DNA of 36,061 nt from Acidobacteriota bacterium (GTDB lineage: Bacteria; Acidobacteriota; JAAYUB01): NCBI GenBank assembly GCA_018001935.1, contig JAGNHB010000060.1, positions 1-36,061 of the forward strand, given 5' to 3'. The position numbers and the translations under genes were made by a program. A model generated the notes under the pieces. It did no database searches and was not told the origin of the DNA. It worked only from the letters and a program-made list of their open reading frames with translations. Positions 16,501 to 23,519 of the stretch are shown here, piece after piece (within the stretch, counting starts at the first letter, position 1; each line of letters starts with the position of its first letter).

Positions 16501-17435
16501 TTGGCTTCCCGGATCGAGGCGAGACGCCCGGTCTTCTCCTTGTCCAGGCATTCGGTGAGGAGATCGTCCCACCGGGGGTCCAGGCTCTTGCAATCCGGGA
16601 GGTTCTTCAGCGGGAGGGCTTCCACGGAAATGTGGGCCTCCATCATGGCCTCCGCCGTCGGCGCCTCGAACAGCAGGGCCCCCGACAGGATCTGGTAAAG
16701 GATGGCGCCGAACGCGTAGATGTCGTCCTGGTCGTCCACGGCGAGGGACCCGGCGCACAACCCGGGGGACAGGTAGGCCACCGCCTCGGCGCTCAGGGCG
16801 CTTTCGTCCTCCGTCTGGCGGTAGCGGGCCAGTTGGTCCAGGTAGACTAGCCGGCTGACGCCGAAATTCCGGACCTGGACGAACTCCTGCCCGGAGCTTT
16901 CCCGGTAGATCAGGATGTCGTCCGGCGTCAGGTGGCCGTGCTCGGACATCTTCTCGTGGACGTGCTGGAGAGCGTCCGACACCTGGATGAACAGCCCGAG
17001 GACCCGCTCCTCGTCGAAGGAGGCCCGTTCCCGGAGCAGTTCCCTCAGGGACACGCCCTCGATGTTTTCCGACACGATGAACACCCGGCCGTCGTCGGTG
17101 ACGCCCTCCTCGAAGACCCGGCCGATGTTGGCGTGCTGCAGGCCGGTGTTCTTCCGGACAACCTCCCCGATTTTCTCCTTCATGGAGGCCACGGGCTCGT
17201 GCGTGGGGTGAAAGACTTCGATCAGCACGTTCCGGCCGAGGGGTTTCTGCACCGCGCGGTAGGTGTCGCCGAACAACCCTTCGAAGGCCTTTTCGGCGAC
17301 CTCGTACTGGTTGAGCAGTGTGCGGCCGATGTAGGGATCGGCCCCGGTGCCCGATTTCTGCAGCGGGGAGCCGTCCTCCGGGCAGAAGTGGTACTCGTCG
17401 CCATATTCGTGCCGACAGGTGTTGCAGATCTTCAT
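13548..17435 (-). CDS. Zinc-ribbon pseudokinase with Pro-rich linker, TM, PEGA and TPRs
   Basis: This 1295-residue protein opens with a zinc-ribbon-like CxxC (C4, C7, C18). A Ser/Thr kinase fold spans about 44-320, but the catalytic residues are gone: the VAIK lysine is E73, HRDLKPxN reads HGHLTPDD (166-173), and DFG reads NFG (190-192). The structural DIYAFG motif (238-243) is kept. A Pro/Ala/Glu-rich linker of about 400 residues leads to one membrane helix (about 742-764), a PEGA domain (about 770-837, VPKGAKVYLDGNQIGLTPL), helical and TPR repeats (about 1080-1190) and an unrecognised C-terminal domain. Active relatives phosphorylate Ser/Thr; this one probably binds or scaffolds. A promoter precedes it and a terminator follows. 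PP2C (26967-27785) is encoded elsewhere in the window. Confidence 0.85.
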   Translation of the reverse strand: MKICNTCRHEYGDEYHFCPEDGSPLQKSGTGADPYIGRTLLNQYEVAEKAFEGLFGDTYRAVQKPLGRNVLIEVFHPTHEPVASMKEKIGEVVRKNTGLQHANIGRVFEEGVTDDGRVFIVSENIEGVSLRELLRERASFDEERVLGLFIQVSDALQHVHEKMSEHGHLTPDDILIYRESSGQEFVQVRNFGVSRLVYLDQLARYRQTEDESALSAEAVAYLSPGLCAGSLAVDDQDDIYAFGAILYQILSGALLFEAPTAEAMMEAHISVEALPLKNLPDCKSLDPRWDDLLTECLDKEKTGRLASIREAKSALRKIRESRVKKAGPQPFVPIMREPDDAEVPDAEYSSEEISAVSNVRRKMMPLSQTFMISREELEQLHLRAEKAAEERGGPPEPAATPAVEVHLDDILPQKAPARPEVPPEPMLPLIPEPAPPAPEPLPVPETPAPPPAPEPPTVVIPAAQPAPPPAPEPAPAPLPPPVAPFATEAPAEPELSLTPIVPPQPEFPEEPEPGGGLEWEEFEEAPEEPAPEGGETVEPPAPAEGRRVEKTLLLDEWPSMAEIAAASSRSFMPEAKPEPEEKTVPRDKTLLAEEVTALDWQQEVPPPAKKPEAEPTLLEQPAYAEAPPPPAAPPQTGRISPPPEPPRPLTPFPDVRPTPHPKPGEYHPPQPYATPAPPAAPAPPVYTPPPAPQGVPAEAQPPYAPYPHPEPRPYPPPEPPASYPAPEGGPYPPAEVPRKSRKWILWVVILLVLAGLAVGGWFLYQKFFGGSGKLVLDSVPKGAKVYLDGNQIGLTPLDQSVKPGSHTVKVALEGYQDNEMKIEIQAGVTLQIPPVKLVPLSTTPQPVFDDSANRLAELKKMYKIALEGQQYFKPEGTSAADYFNQILMVNPADPELAAGKADLVARGKEEGARAVASSNFPEAERIYSLLLQIEPADPAIQSEYQKIKDKLGPEYQKKMAMIRDLLKKCDAAIGEGRLVTPAGENAITYCRQILELDARNKAAANKIPKIQAQVKAQINRVLDAKNWDQARGLLQAYGAAFPAEKGWVDGRLGFIQQQIEETARRQAEAEAEEQRRQSQERFRKLVADGAEAYRQKNYARAVECLSQVHQGDPRNVEACFMLGDSYLELKNAGKAIEFFKKTVAMKPDHVVAVLNLGMIYYREQNYDSAAQYLQKAAQLGGVPGSNFTPAELNRLVAECETRKKFKALCAQTFNAEHKHMFGGCEGVVIFTPENFRFTANDKKHNYTFALKSMSALEFSGDKFSFKVGGKGYDFKIKSGSIGQIQSTLLEYLKLK

Positions 17436-17474
17436 GACTAAACCCCAAGGAATGTTTTGCGCAAATCAGGCTTC

Positions 17475-17502
17475 ATTATAGAATAATTTTCGGGGAAATC
17501 AA
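17475..17502 (-). promoter_or_regulatory. Predicted sigma-70 promoter of the pseudokinase gene
   Basis: On the minus strand, TTGATT (17497-17502), a 16-bp spacer and a perfect TATAAT (17475-17480) lie 40 bp before the ATG. On the opposite strand TTGCGC (17457-17462), 16 bp, TAGAAT (17479-17484) could serve the divergent scramblase-like gene, so the two promoters would overlap and compete. Confidence 0.7.
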
Positions 17503-17521
17503 AGCATTCGGGGAGGCTTTC

Positions 17522-18202
17522 GTGCAGGAGCAAGTGCCGGGACAGGACGCGAAGCGGGCGGTCGTCGTGCCGGTCCCCGACCTCGAAGGGAACCTGCTGG
17601 ACCAGTTGCTTGCCGCCAGCACCGCCCTCACCCTCAAGCAGCAGGCGCCGGACGGCTTCGAGTTCCGACAGCGTTACGTGGTGAGCGGGGCCAACATGGT
17701 TCTGTTCACCGAGCAAAAAGGCCTGTTCGTCAACGACATCCTCCCCGGCCCCTGGCGGAGGGGGGAGCTGCGGGTCCTGGACGGGCAGGGGAGCGTCTGG
17801 CTCTACGTCCGGAAGCAGCCGGCGCTCCTGGCCTCCCGTGCCGTGGTGCTGGATCACCACTCCCTGGCGATGGCGGCGGTGGTGCGCGAGTCGTCCTGGC
17901 CGGGGCGGGACTACGGCCTTTACAGTGCCGGGGGGGACCGGGTGGGCGGGCTGAGTGCGACGGGGCGACTCCCGATGAAGTTCAGGCTCTGCTACGACGG
18001 AGAACCGGTCGGGGACCTGGAGCGACGCTGGGGCGACATCGGCGAGGGGAACCTGGCGCTGCGGCAGTTCACTCTGAACTGGAAAGGCGATCTCCCTCTG
18101 GACGCCCGCAAGGCGTTTTTGGCCGGGGCCCTGCTGATGATCTGGTACTACGCCCCCGCCCCGCGGCGGCGGCGCGGCCCGGCGTGGCGGGTCGCAGACT
18201 GA
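17522..18202 (+). CDS. Scramblase/LURP-one-like protein
   Basis: This 226-residue protein with a GTG start has GGGGAGG about 7 nt upstream. The repeated beta-strand pattern fits the phospholipid scramblase-related (tubby-like barrel) family: a 'YVVSGANMVLFTEQKG' opening, 'LRVLDGQGSVWLYVRKQPALLASRAVVLD', 'KFRLCYDGEPVGDLERRWGDIG', then a C-terminal hydrophobic helix 'RKAFLAGALLMIWYYA'. Bacterial members are of unknown function and scramblase activity should not be assumed. There is no signal peptide; the C-terminal helix could anchor it to the membrane. It is divergent from the pseudokinase, with 86 bp between them. The family call rests on pattern, not on a search. Confidence 0.6.
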   Translation: MQEQVPGQDAKRAVVVPVPDLEGNLLDQLLAASTALTLKQQAPDGFEFRQRYVVSGANMVLFTEQKGLFVNDILPGPWRRGELRVLDGQGSVWLYVRKQPALLASRAVVLDHHSLAMAAVVRESSWPGRDYGLYSAGGDRVGGLSATGRLPMKFRLCYDGEPVGDLERRWGDIGEGNLALRQFTLNWKGDLPLDARKAFLAGALLMIWYYAPAPRRRRGPAWRVAD

Positions 18203-18234
18203 GCCGCCGGCTTCCGATCCGTCCGGGCCGGGGG

Positions 18235-18750
18235 TCAGGGGATGGGGTCGGCGACGACATCGACCTCGGCGACGGCGTACATGTCGTCGCCGCCGACAGC
18301 CCGGATCCGCAGGAATCGGGCCTTGACGGGCTTGAAGTCGATGGCCGGCTCGTACTCGGGGTTCCCCTCCTCCGAGCTGAGGGTGTCCATCCCGTCGCTG
18401 ATCTCCCCGTGGTCCTCCTGGATGTGAAAGAGGTTGTGGTACCGGATGCCGTCGAGGGAATAGTCGACGTCGTAGCGGTCGTTGTTGTCCACCTGGAGGT
18501 GGATGTCGCGCACGAGCTTGGGCTGTTTCAGGTCGATCAGGAGCGAAACGCCGGCCTGTTCCCACCAGACGCAGCGGTCCGAGTTCCACGGCTCCCCCTC
18601 GTCCGGGAACCTGCCGTCCAGGATCAGGGTGGTGACCCCGTTCACCTCGCCGCCCTCGGTCCGCACCGACGCACCCTTTTCACCGGCGAACGCCGCCCCC
18701 GCCAGGAAGAGGATCCCCAGCCCCGCCAGAACGATCCCTCTCGAACGCAT
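18235..18750 (-). CDS. Secreted discoidin-like (F5/8 type C) protein
   Basis: The 171-residue product has a signal peptide (IVLAGLGILFLAGAAFAGE). It then shows a single discoidin-like beta-sandwich: 'LILDGRFPDEGEPWNSDRCVWWEQAGVSLLIDLKQPKLVRDIHLQVDNNDRYDVDYSLDGIRYHNL', closing with 'KPVKARFLRIRAVGGDDMYAVAEVDV'. These domains usually bind carbohydrate or surface ligands. GAGGAGG precedes the ATG by 6 nt. It is a one-domain protein without enzyme partners nearby, convergent with the scramblase-like gene (32-bp gap). The ligand is unknown. Confidence 0.7.
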   Translation of the reverse strand: MRSRGIVLAGLGILFLAGAAFAGEKGASVRTEGGEVNGVTTLILDGRFPDEGEPWNSDRCVWWEQAGVSLLIDLKQPKLVRDIHLQVDNNDRYDVDYSLDGIRYHNLFHIQEDHGEISDGMDTLSSEEGNPEYEPAIDFKPVKARFLRIRAVGGDDMYAVAEVDVVADPIP

Positions 18751-18800
18751 CGCGACCTCCTCGACCGTCTGATTTTTCCGATCCCGCAGGATTCGGGAAC

Positions 18801-18829
18801 ATCTTGCCCTATCCCGCGCCCCCTGTCAA
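18801..18829 (-). promoter_or_regulatory. Possible sigma-70 promoter of the discoidin-like gene
   Basis: On the minus strand, a perfect TTGACA (18824-18829), a 17-bp spacer and a poor CAAGAT (18801-18806) lie about 50 bp before the ATG. The dispersed motif at 18836-18862 lies directly upstream of the -35 box. Confidence 0.45.
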
Positions 18830-18835
18830 GCCTCG

Positions 18836-18862
18836 AGAGGGTGCCAGATACTATCTAACACC
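18836..18862. repeat. Dispersed 19-bp motif, copy 1
   Basis: The word GTGCCAGATACTATCTAAC (18841-18859) recurs in inverted orientation at about 26821-26839 with about three differences. Both are preceded by a CGAG-containing purine-rich stretch. Two similar 19-mers (18875-18893 and 18915-18933, sharing CATAA and GTTC) follow here. The rest of 18751-19097 holds the promoters of the flanking genes and no coding sequence. Confidence 0.5.
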
Positions 18863-19043
18863 AATAGAATCTGCGGGACATAAAGTTCTGGCGTACAACT
18901 CCCCTGATTTCAACGAAACATAACGTTCCTGCGCCCGGTGATCGTTTGCGTGCCGGCGGCCGCCCCTCCCCACCCCGCCCCGGCCGGGACTTCGGATGCC
19001 CGGCCTCCGGCGGAGGGCTTGGGACACCCCCGGAACAATCCCC

Positions 19044-19072
19044 TTGGTGCGGGCGGGGGAATGCGGTAGAAT
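19044..19072 (+). promoter_or_regulatory. Predicted sigma-70 promoter of the HAD phosphatase gene
   Basis: TTGGTG (19044-19049), a 17-bp spacer and TAGAAT (19067-19072) lie 25 bp before the ATG. The -35 box matches the consensus at four positions or fewer, so the call is moderate. Confidence 0.5.
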
Positions 19073-19097
19073 CGACCCGACACGGAGAAGACCGACC

Positions 19098-19832
19098 ATG
19101 CCGATCCGCGCCATCGTGTTTGACCTGGACGGGACCCTCGTCGATTCGTTGACCGACATCGGGTCCGCCGTCGATCACGCCCTGTCCGGGCTCTCGCTGC
19201 CCCCGAGGTCCCTGGGGTGGGTCCGCCGGCACGTCGGCCAGGGGGCCGCCCACCTGATGCGGTGTGCCGTGGGCCCCGGCGCCCCGCCGGAGCTGACCGA
19301 AGCGGCACTGGACCGCTTCGTCCGGTTCTACGACGCGCACCCCTGCGAAGCCACGGTCCCTTACCCCGGGGCCGCCGACCTGCTCGCGGCCCTGGCCGGG
19401 CAGGGCCGGCAGTTGGCCGTCCTTTCCAACAAGCCCGGGGGCATCACGGTCAAGGTTTTGAAGACCCTGGGTTTGGACGGCCACTTCCGGCGAATCTGGG
19501 GCGGGGATTCCTTCCACGGGAAGAAACCGGCGCCGGACGGCCTGCTGCATTTCATGGCGGAGACGGGGTCCGGGCCGTCGGAAACCGTCCTGGTGGGCGA
19601 CTCGGCGGCCGACGTGAACTGCGCCCACGCCGCCGGGGCCTGGAGCTGCTTCCACTCCCGCGGGTACGGGACGCTCGAGAACGCCGTTCGGCCGCCGCAC
19701 CGGACGTTCGACGACATCCGGGAACTCCCCGGGATCCTCGTCGACCTGGACGGACGGGCGCTGCCCGCCGACGGGGCGGCGGTTCACCTGCCGGGGACGG
19801 CCGCTTCCGGGGCGCACCCGGCCGTCCCGTGA
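19098..19832 (+). CDS. HAD-family hydrolase, phosphoglycolate phosphatase-like
   Basis: This 244-residue cytoplasmic HAD phosphatase has all four motifs: DLDGTLVDS (nucleophile D9, acid D11), LSNKP, the lysine in GKKPAPDG, and VGDSAADV. The helical cap between motifs I and II fits the Gph/PGMB subfamily, which removes phosphate from 2-phosphoglycolate and similar small phosphoesters. The true substrate cannot be told from sequence. The start was placed at MPIRAIVFD, with GGAGAAG upstream, rather than at earlier in-frame codons. The last 30 residues after VDLDG are Ala/Gly/Pro-rich and probably disordered. A 52-bp gap containing a GC stem (19840-19856) leads to the TPM gene. Confidence 0.85.
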   Translation: MPIRAIVFDLDGTLVDSLTDIGSAVDHALSGLSLPPRSLGWVRRHVGQGAAHLMRCAVGPGAPPELTEAALDRFVRFYDAHPCEATVPYPGAADLLAALAGQGRQLAVLSNKPGGITVKVLKTLGLDGHFRRIWGGDSFHGKKPAPDGLLHFMAETGSGPSETVLVGDSAADVNCAHAAGAWSCFHSRGYGTLENAVRPPHRTFDDIRELPGILVDLDGRALPADGAAVHLPGTAASGAHPAVP

Positions 19833-19884
19833 CGCGCTCGCGGCCCGGGAGGCCGCCGACCCCGCCGACTCAACTGGAGGGACT

Positions 19885-20514
19885 ATGCTGACACCGGCCT
19901 TTCTTCAGCCGCAAGCCCGGAAGATGACCATGGAGGCGATCCGCGCGGTCGAGGCCCGGACCTCGGCGGAAATCGTGGTGACCGTCCGCAGGCTGTCCGG
20001 GTACTACCGGTCGGCGGATTACCTCTTCGGCTTCATCCTGGCCCTCGTCACCCTCGCGGTGCTGATCTTCCACCCCCAGCCCTTCGCCGAGGCCTTCTGG
20101 CCGCTGGAAGTCACCGCCGCCTTCATCCTCGGGGCCTTCTTCTGCGCGTTCTGCCCCCTCCTGCGCCGGCTCCTGGTCCCGGGCCGGGTCAAGGCGGAGA
20201 ACGTCCTGAAGTCCGCCCGGTCAGCCTTTTTCGAATACGGCGTCTTCCGGACGCGCGACGATGCCGGGGTCCTGGTCTACGTTTCGCTGTTCGAGCGCCG
20301 GGTGGAGGTGGTCTGTGACAAGGGGGTCGATGCCTCGCGCCTGGGCCCGGGCTGGGAGACCCTCGTGCACGATCTGCAGGGGTCCCTCCGGGGGAGGGGA
20401 AACCTCCGGCAATTTCTCAACGGGATCCGGGCGATGGGGCCGATCCTGACCGGGCTCCTCCCGCGGCGCTCCGACGACGTCAACGAACTCCCCGACGAGG
20501 TGGGCGAATCATGA
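19885..20514 (+). CDS. TPM-domain membrane protein
   Basis: This 209-residue protein starts after GGAGGG and belongs to the TPM (YgcG/TLP18.3-like) family. Its N-terminal half has 'IRAVEARTSAEIVVTVRRLSG'. Two hydrophobic segments follow (about 50-66 and 78-95), and the second half of the TPM fold comes after them: 'FFEYGVFRTRDDAGVLVYVSLFERRVEVVCDKGV'. So the TPM domain appears interrupted by a membrane hairpin. No enzymatic role is established for bacterial members. Its stop codon overlaps the start of the next gene (ATGA, 20511-20514), implying translational coupling with the Tim44-like protein. Confidence 0.75.
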   Translation: MLTPAFLQPQARKMTMEAIRAVEARTSAEIVVTVRRLSGYYRSADYLFGFILALVTLAVLIFHPQPFAEAFWPLEVTAAFILGAFFCAFCPLLRRLLVPGRVKAENVLKSARSAFFEYGVFRTRDDAGVLVYVSLFERRVEVVCDKGVDASRLGPGWETLVHDLQGSLRGRGNLRQFLNGIRAMGPILTGLLPRRSDDVNELPDEVGES

Positions 20515-22037
20515 GCGCCCCGCGGACCCCGTTGCTTCGCCCGGCGCTGGTCCTGGCCCTCGTGGCGGTCCTCGCCCCGCTGTTCCTGGCCGTCGTCACG
20601 GACGACCTCCTGGCCCGGCCCGGCGGCGGGCACTCCTTCGGCGGGAGTTCCCGCGGCAGCGGGGGGCACGGGGGGGGCGGCGGCGGCAACGGGGGTGGCG
20701 CCATGCTGATCTTTCAGCTGATTTCACTGCTCTTTCACTATCCCCTCCTGGGCCTGATCGTCCTGGCGCTCATCGTCTTCTTCATCGTCATGGCCGGCAA
20801 GCAGAAGGCCGCCGGCGGATGGTCGACCGTCACGCCCCCGCCCCCGCCCGTGCCCCCGACGCCCCGGGAAACCCCCCGCGCGGAGATCGAGAAGATCCGT
20901 ACCCTGGACCCGGCCTTCTCCCTGGTCAGTTTCGAGGATTTCCTCTACGGGCTCTACACCGAGTTTCACCGCGCCCGGGGGGCGGCGGCCCTGCACACCC
21001 TCTCCGCCTACTTTTCGCCCCACCTCCTGGCGCTGCCTGCGCCCGGCGACCTCGCGGGCATCGAGAACGTGGTGGTGGGCTCCATGAACTACACCCGCGT
21101 CCGCGGCGTCGACGACCCCGCGGCGCCCAACGTCGTGGTCGGCGTCCGCTTCGAGTCCAATTACACCGAGGTGTCCAGGGCCGGCCGGCGGCAGGGGGTC
21201 TACGCCATGGAGGACTGGACCCTCTCCCGGGCCCGCAGCGCTGCCTCCCGCCCCCCGGACAAGGCGAGGTCCCTGGGCTGCCCCGGCTGCGGCGCCCCGG
21301 TGTCCGCCGTGGTCAGCGGCGCCTGTTCCTTCTGCAAGCGGCAGGTCAGCAACGGGGCCTTCGACTGGTTCGTCCAGGGGATCGGCCTGGTCCAGATGGA
21401 GTACAAGGCCCCGACCCTGACCACCTACATGCCGGAGCGGGGCACGAACCTGCCCACGGTGAAGGACCCGGGCCTCGACGCCGGGATGGCCGCCCTGGCC
21501 GCCAAGGACCCCTCCTTCGCCCTGGAGGCGTTCCTCAAGCGCGTGGGGCTTGTCTTCGGCCAGTTCCAGCAGTCGTGGTCGGCCTGCGACCTCCGGGGGA
21601 TGCGCCCCTTCATGAGCGACACCCTGTTCCAGACCCAGATGTACTGGATCGAGGCCTACCGGAGCCAGGGCCTCCGCAACGTCACCGAGAACGCCCGGAT
21701 CACCGCGGTGGAACCCGTCAAGGTCTCGTCCGACGCCTGGTTCGACACCCTGACGGTCCGGCTCTTCGCGACGGGGCTCGACTTCACGGTGGACACAACG
21801 GGGAAGGTGGTCGCCGGGTCCCGCACCCGGGAAAAACCCTACAGCGAGTACTGGACCTTCATCCGCGGCGCCGGGAAGCAGGGGGAGCCTCGCGCCGACC
21901 TGGCCTGTCCCCGCTGCGGGGCGCCGCTGTCCATCAACATGTCCGGGGAGTGCGAGTACTGCACGGCGCGCGTGACCTCCGGGGAGTACGACTGGGTCCT
22001 GAGCCGGATCGAGCAGGACGAGGTCTACCGTGGCTGA
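20511..22037 (+). CDS. Tim44-like membrane protein with two repeats and two zinc ribbons
   Basis: The 508-residue product has a signal or first membrane segment (12-30), a Gly-rich stretch (38-63) and a membrane helix (about 66-96). Two Tim44-like modules follow, with similar openings: 'DPAFSLVSFEDFLYGLYTEF' (about 130) and 'DPSFALEAFLKRVGLVFGQFQQSW' (about 337). Each module ends in a four-cysteine zinc ribbon: CPGCGAPVSAVVSGACSFC (about 257-275) and CPRCGAPLSINMSGECEYC (about 465-483), both followed by an 'xxDWxxxxI' segment. Family members with one module are common; a full internal duplication with ribbons is distinctive. It is cotranscribed with the TPM gene and the DUF21-CBS gene (3-bp gap). 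The function is unknown. Confidence 0.78.
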   Translation: MSAPRTPLLRPALVLALVAVLAPLFLAVVTDDLLARPGGGHSFGGSSRGSGGHGGGGGGNGGGAMLIFQLISLLFHYPLLGLIVLALIVFFIVMAGKQKAAGGWSTVTPPPPPVPPTPRETPRAEIEKIRTLDPAFSLVSFEDFLYGLYTEFHRARGAAALHTLSAYFSPHLLALPAPGDLAGIENVVVGSMNYTRVRGVDDPAAPNVVVGVRFESNYTEVSRAGRRQGVYAMEDWTLSRARSAASRPPDKARSLGCPGCGAPVSAVVSGACSFCKRQVSNGAFDWFVQGIGLVQMEYKAPTLTTYMPERGTNLPTVKDPGLDAGMAALAAKDPSFALEAFLKRVGLVFGQFQQSWSACDLRGMRPFMSDTLFQTQMYWIEAYRSQGLRNVTENARITAVEPVKVSSDAWFDTLTVRLFATGLDFTVDTTGKVVAGSRTREKPYSEYWTFIRGAGKQGEPRADLACPRCGAPLSINMSGECEYCTARVTSGEYDWVLSRIEQDEVYRG

Positions 22038-22040
22038 CCC

Positions 22041-23366
22041 ATGGTGACCGCCGTCGTCATCCTCGCGCTGATCCTTCTCAACGGTTTCTTCGCCATGTCG
22101 GAGATCGCCGTGGTTTCCGCACGGAAACCCCGCCTGCTCCAGATGCCCAGGGCGGACCAGCGTCGGGTCCAGTTGGTTCTCCGCCTCCAGGCCAACCCGG
22201 AGTCGATGCTGTCGGTGGTGCAGATCGGCATCACCCTGGTGGGGATCGTCGCCGGGGCCTTCGGCGCCGTGGAGCTGGCCGACGACGTCGCCCCCTCCCT
22301 CGCGGCCGTCCCCGCGCTCGCCCCCTGGGCCCCCCAGATCGCCTATTTCCTCATCGTCCTGGGGTTGACCTACGTCACCCTGGTTGTCGGGGAACTGGTG
22401 CCCAAGGCCTTCGCCCTGCGCCGGCCCGAGGCGGTGGCCGTCCGGGTCGCCCCCGTCATGAGCGCGGCGGCCCGGGTCATGCACCCCTTCGTGGTCTTCC
22501 TCGAGGGATCGACGCGGGTGATCCTGCGCCTCTTTGGTTTCCACGGCCCGCCGGGGGCCGTCATCACCGCGGAGGAGGTCCGGTTCGTGATCGACCAGGG
22601 GGCCGCCCAGGGTGTCCTGGCGGAAAAGGAGAACGAGCTGATCCGCAACGTCTTCCGCCTGGCCGAGCGCCAGGCCCGCTCCGTCATGACCAGCCGCCAG
22701 GACGTGTGCTGGCTGGACGTGAACGCCCCCCGGCGGGTCAACCACCGGAAGATCGTCAAGGAGGGGTTCACCCGGTACCCCGTCTGCGAGGGGTCCCTGG
22801 AGAAGATCGTCGGGATCCTGGACGTCAAGGACTACTGGCGGGTCGGCGGCGGGCGGGGACGCGTCGCCCTGCGCGCCCTGGTCTCACCGGCCGTTTACGT
22901 GCCCGAGAACCAGTCCGCTTTCACCACGCTGGAGACGCTCCAGTCGCGCTCGGTGCACCTCGCCGTGGTGCTGGACGAGTACGGGGCCACCGAGGGCATC
23001 GTCACGCTGCACGACCTGGTGGAAAACATCTTCGGGACGATGCCGGACGCGGTCCGGGGGGAAGGGGAGGCGATCTTCGCCCGGGAGGACGGCTCCCTGC
23101 TGGTGGACGGCACCCAGCCCTTCGACGAGATCGCGGAACGGCTGGGGATCGTCCTGGAGCCCGAGGTGTCCCGGCCGTTCTCGACCCTGGGAGGGTACAT
23201 GATGTTCCGGCTGAAGAAGGTCCCGCGGACGGGCGACCATCTCGAGGCCGACGGGTTCCGTTTCGAGATCGTGGACATGGACGGCCCGCGCGTGGACAAG
23301 GTCCTGGTGCGCCAGGTGTCGGCCGAAGGGGCCGCTCCCGGGCCGGAGAAGACAGCGGGCGAATGA
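22041..23366 (+). CDS. DUF21-CBS-CorC membrane protein (CNNM/HlyC family)
   Basis: This 441-residue protein has the layout of the CNNM/CorC/'hemolysin C' family: a DUF21 membrane domain (about 1-190, opening ILALILLNGFFAMSEIAVVSARK, with VVGELVPKAFALRRPE), a CBS pair (about 205-330, including HLAVVLDEYGATEGIVTLHDLVENIFG) and a C-terminal CorC/HlyC domain (about 345-430). Characterised relatives export Mg2+ or other divalent cations; true haemolysin activity is doubtful. It is the third gene of the operon that begins with TPM, 3 bp after the Tim44-like stop. A second family member is encoded at 24277-25569 on the other strand. Confidence 0.88.
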   Translation: MVTAVVILALILLNGFFAMSEIAVVSARKPRLLQMPRADQRRVQLVLRLQANPESMLSVVQIGITLVGIVAGAFGAVELADDVAPSLAAVPALAPWAPQIAYFLIVLGLTYVTLVVGELVPKAFALRRPEAVAVRVAPVMSAAARVMHPFVVFLEGSTRVILRLFGFHGPPGAVITAEEVRFVIDQGAAQGVLAEKENELIRNVFRLAERQARSVMTSRQDVCWLDVNAPRRVNHRKIVKEGFTRYPVCEGSLEKIVGILDVKDYWRVGGGRGRVALRALVSPAVYVPENQSAFTTLETLQSRSVHLAVVLDEYGATEGIVTLHDLVENIFGTMPDAVRGEGEAIFAREDGSLLVDGTQPFDEIAERLGIVLEPEVSRPFSTLGGYMMFRLKKVPRTGDHLEADGFRFEIVDMDGPRVDKVLVRQVSAEGAAPGPEKTAGE

Positions 23367-23519
23367 CCCGCCCGCGCGCCGGCGGGAACGACGGTCGGGT
23401 GGCCAACCCACGTGCCGGCAGGGGGGGGCGCCAACGGCGCAACCTCCCTCAGCTCGGCCAACGGCCTGGGTCATCGCGGCGCAGATGGATTTTCTTCAGC
23501 GGCCTGAAGGGCCGCGATA

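Noticed and set aside
13548..17435. Active Ser/Thr protein kinase
   Set aside because: The lysine, both aspartates and the catalytic-loop asparagine are all replaced, so calling it an active kinase would mislead.
23499..23515. Terminator between the convergent DUF21-CBS and CpcT-like genes
   Set aside because: The stem GCGGCC/GGCCGC is real, but neither strand has a T run after it. An alternative stem (CTTCAG/CTGAAG) overlaps it.
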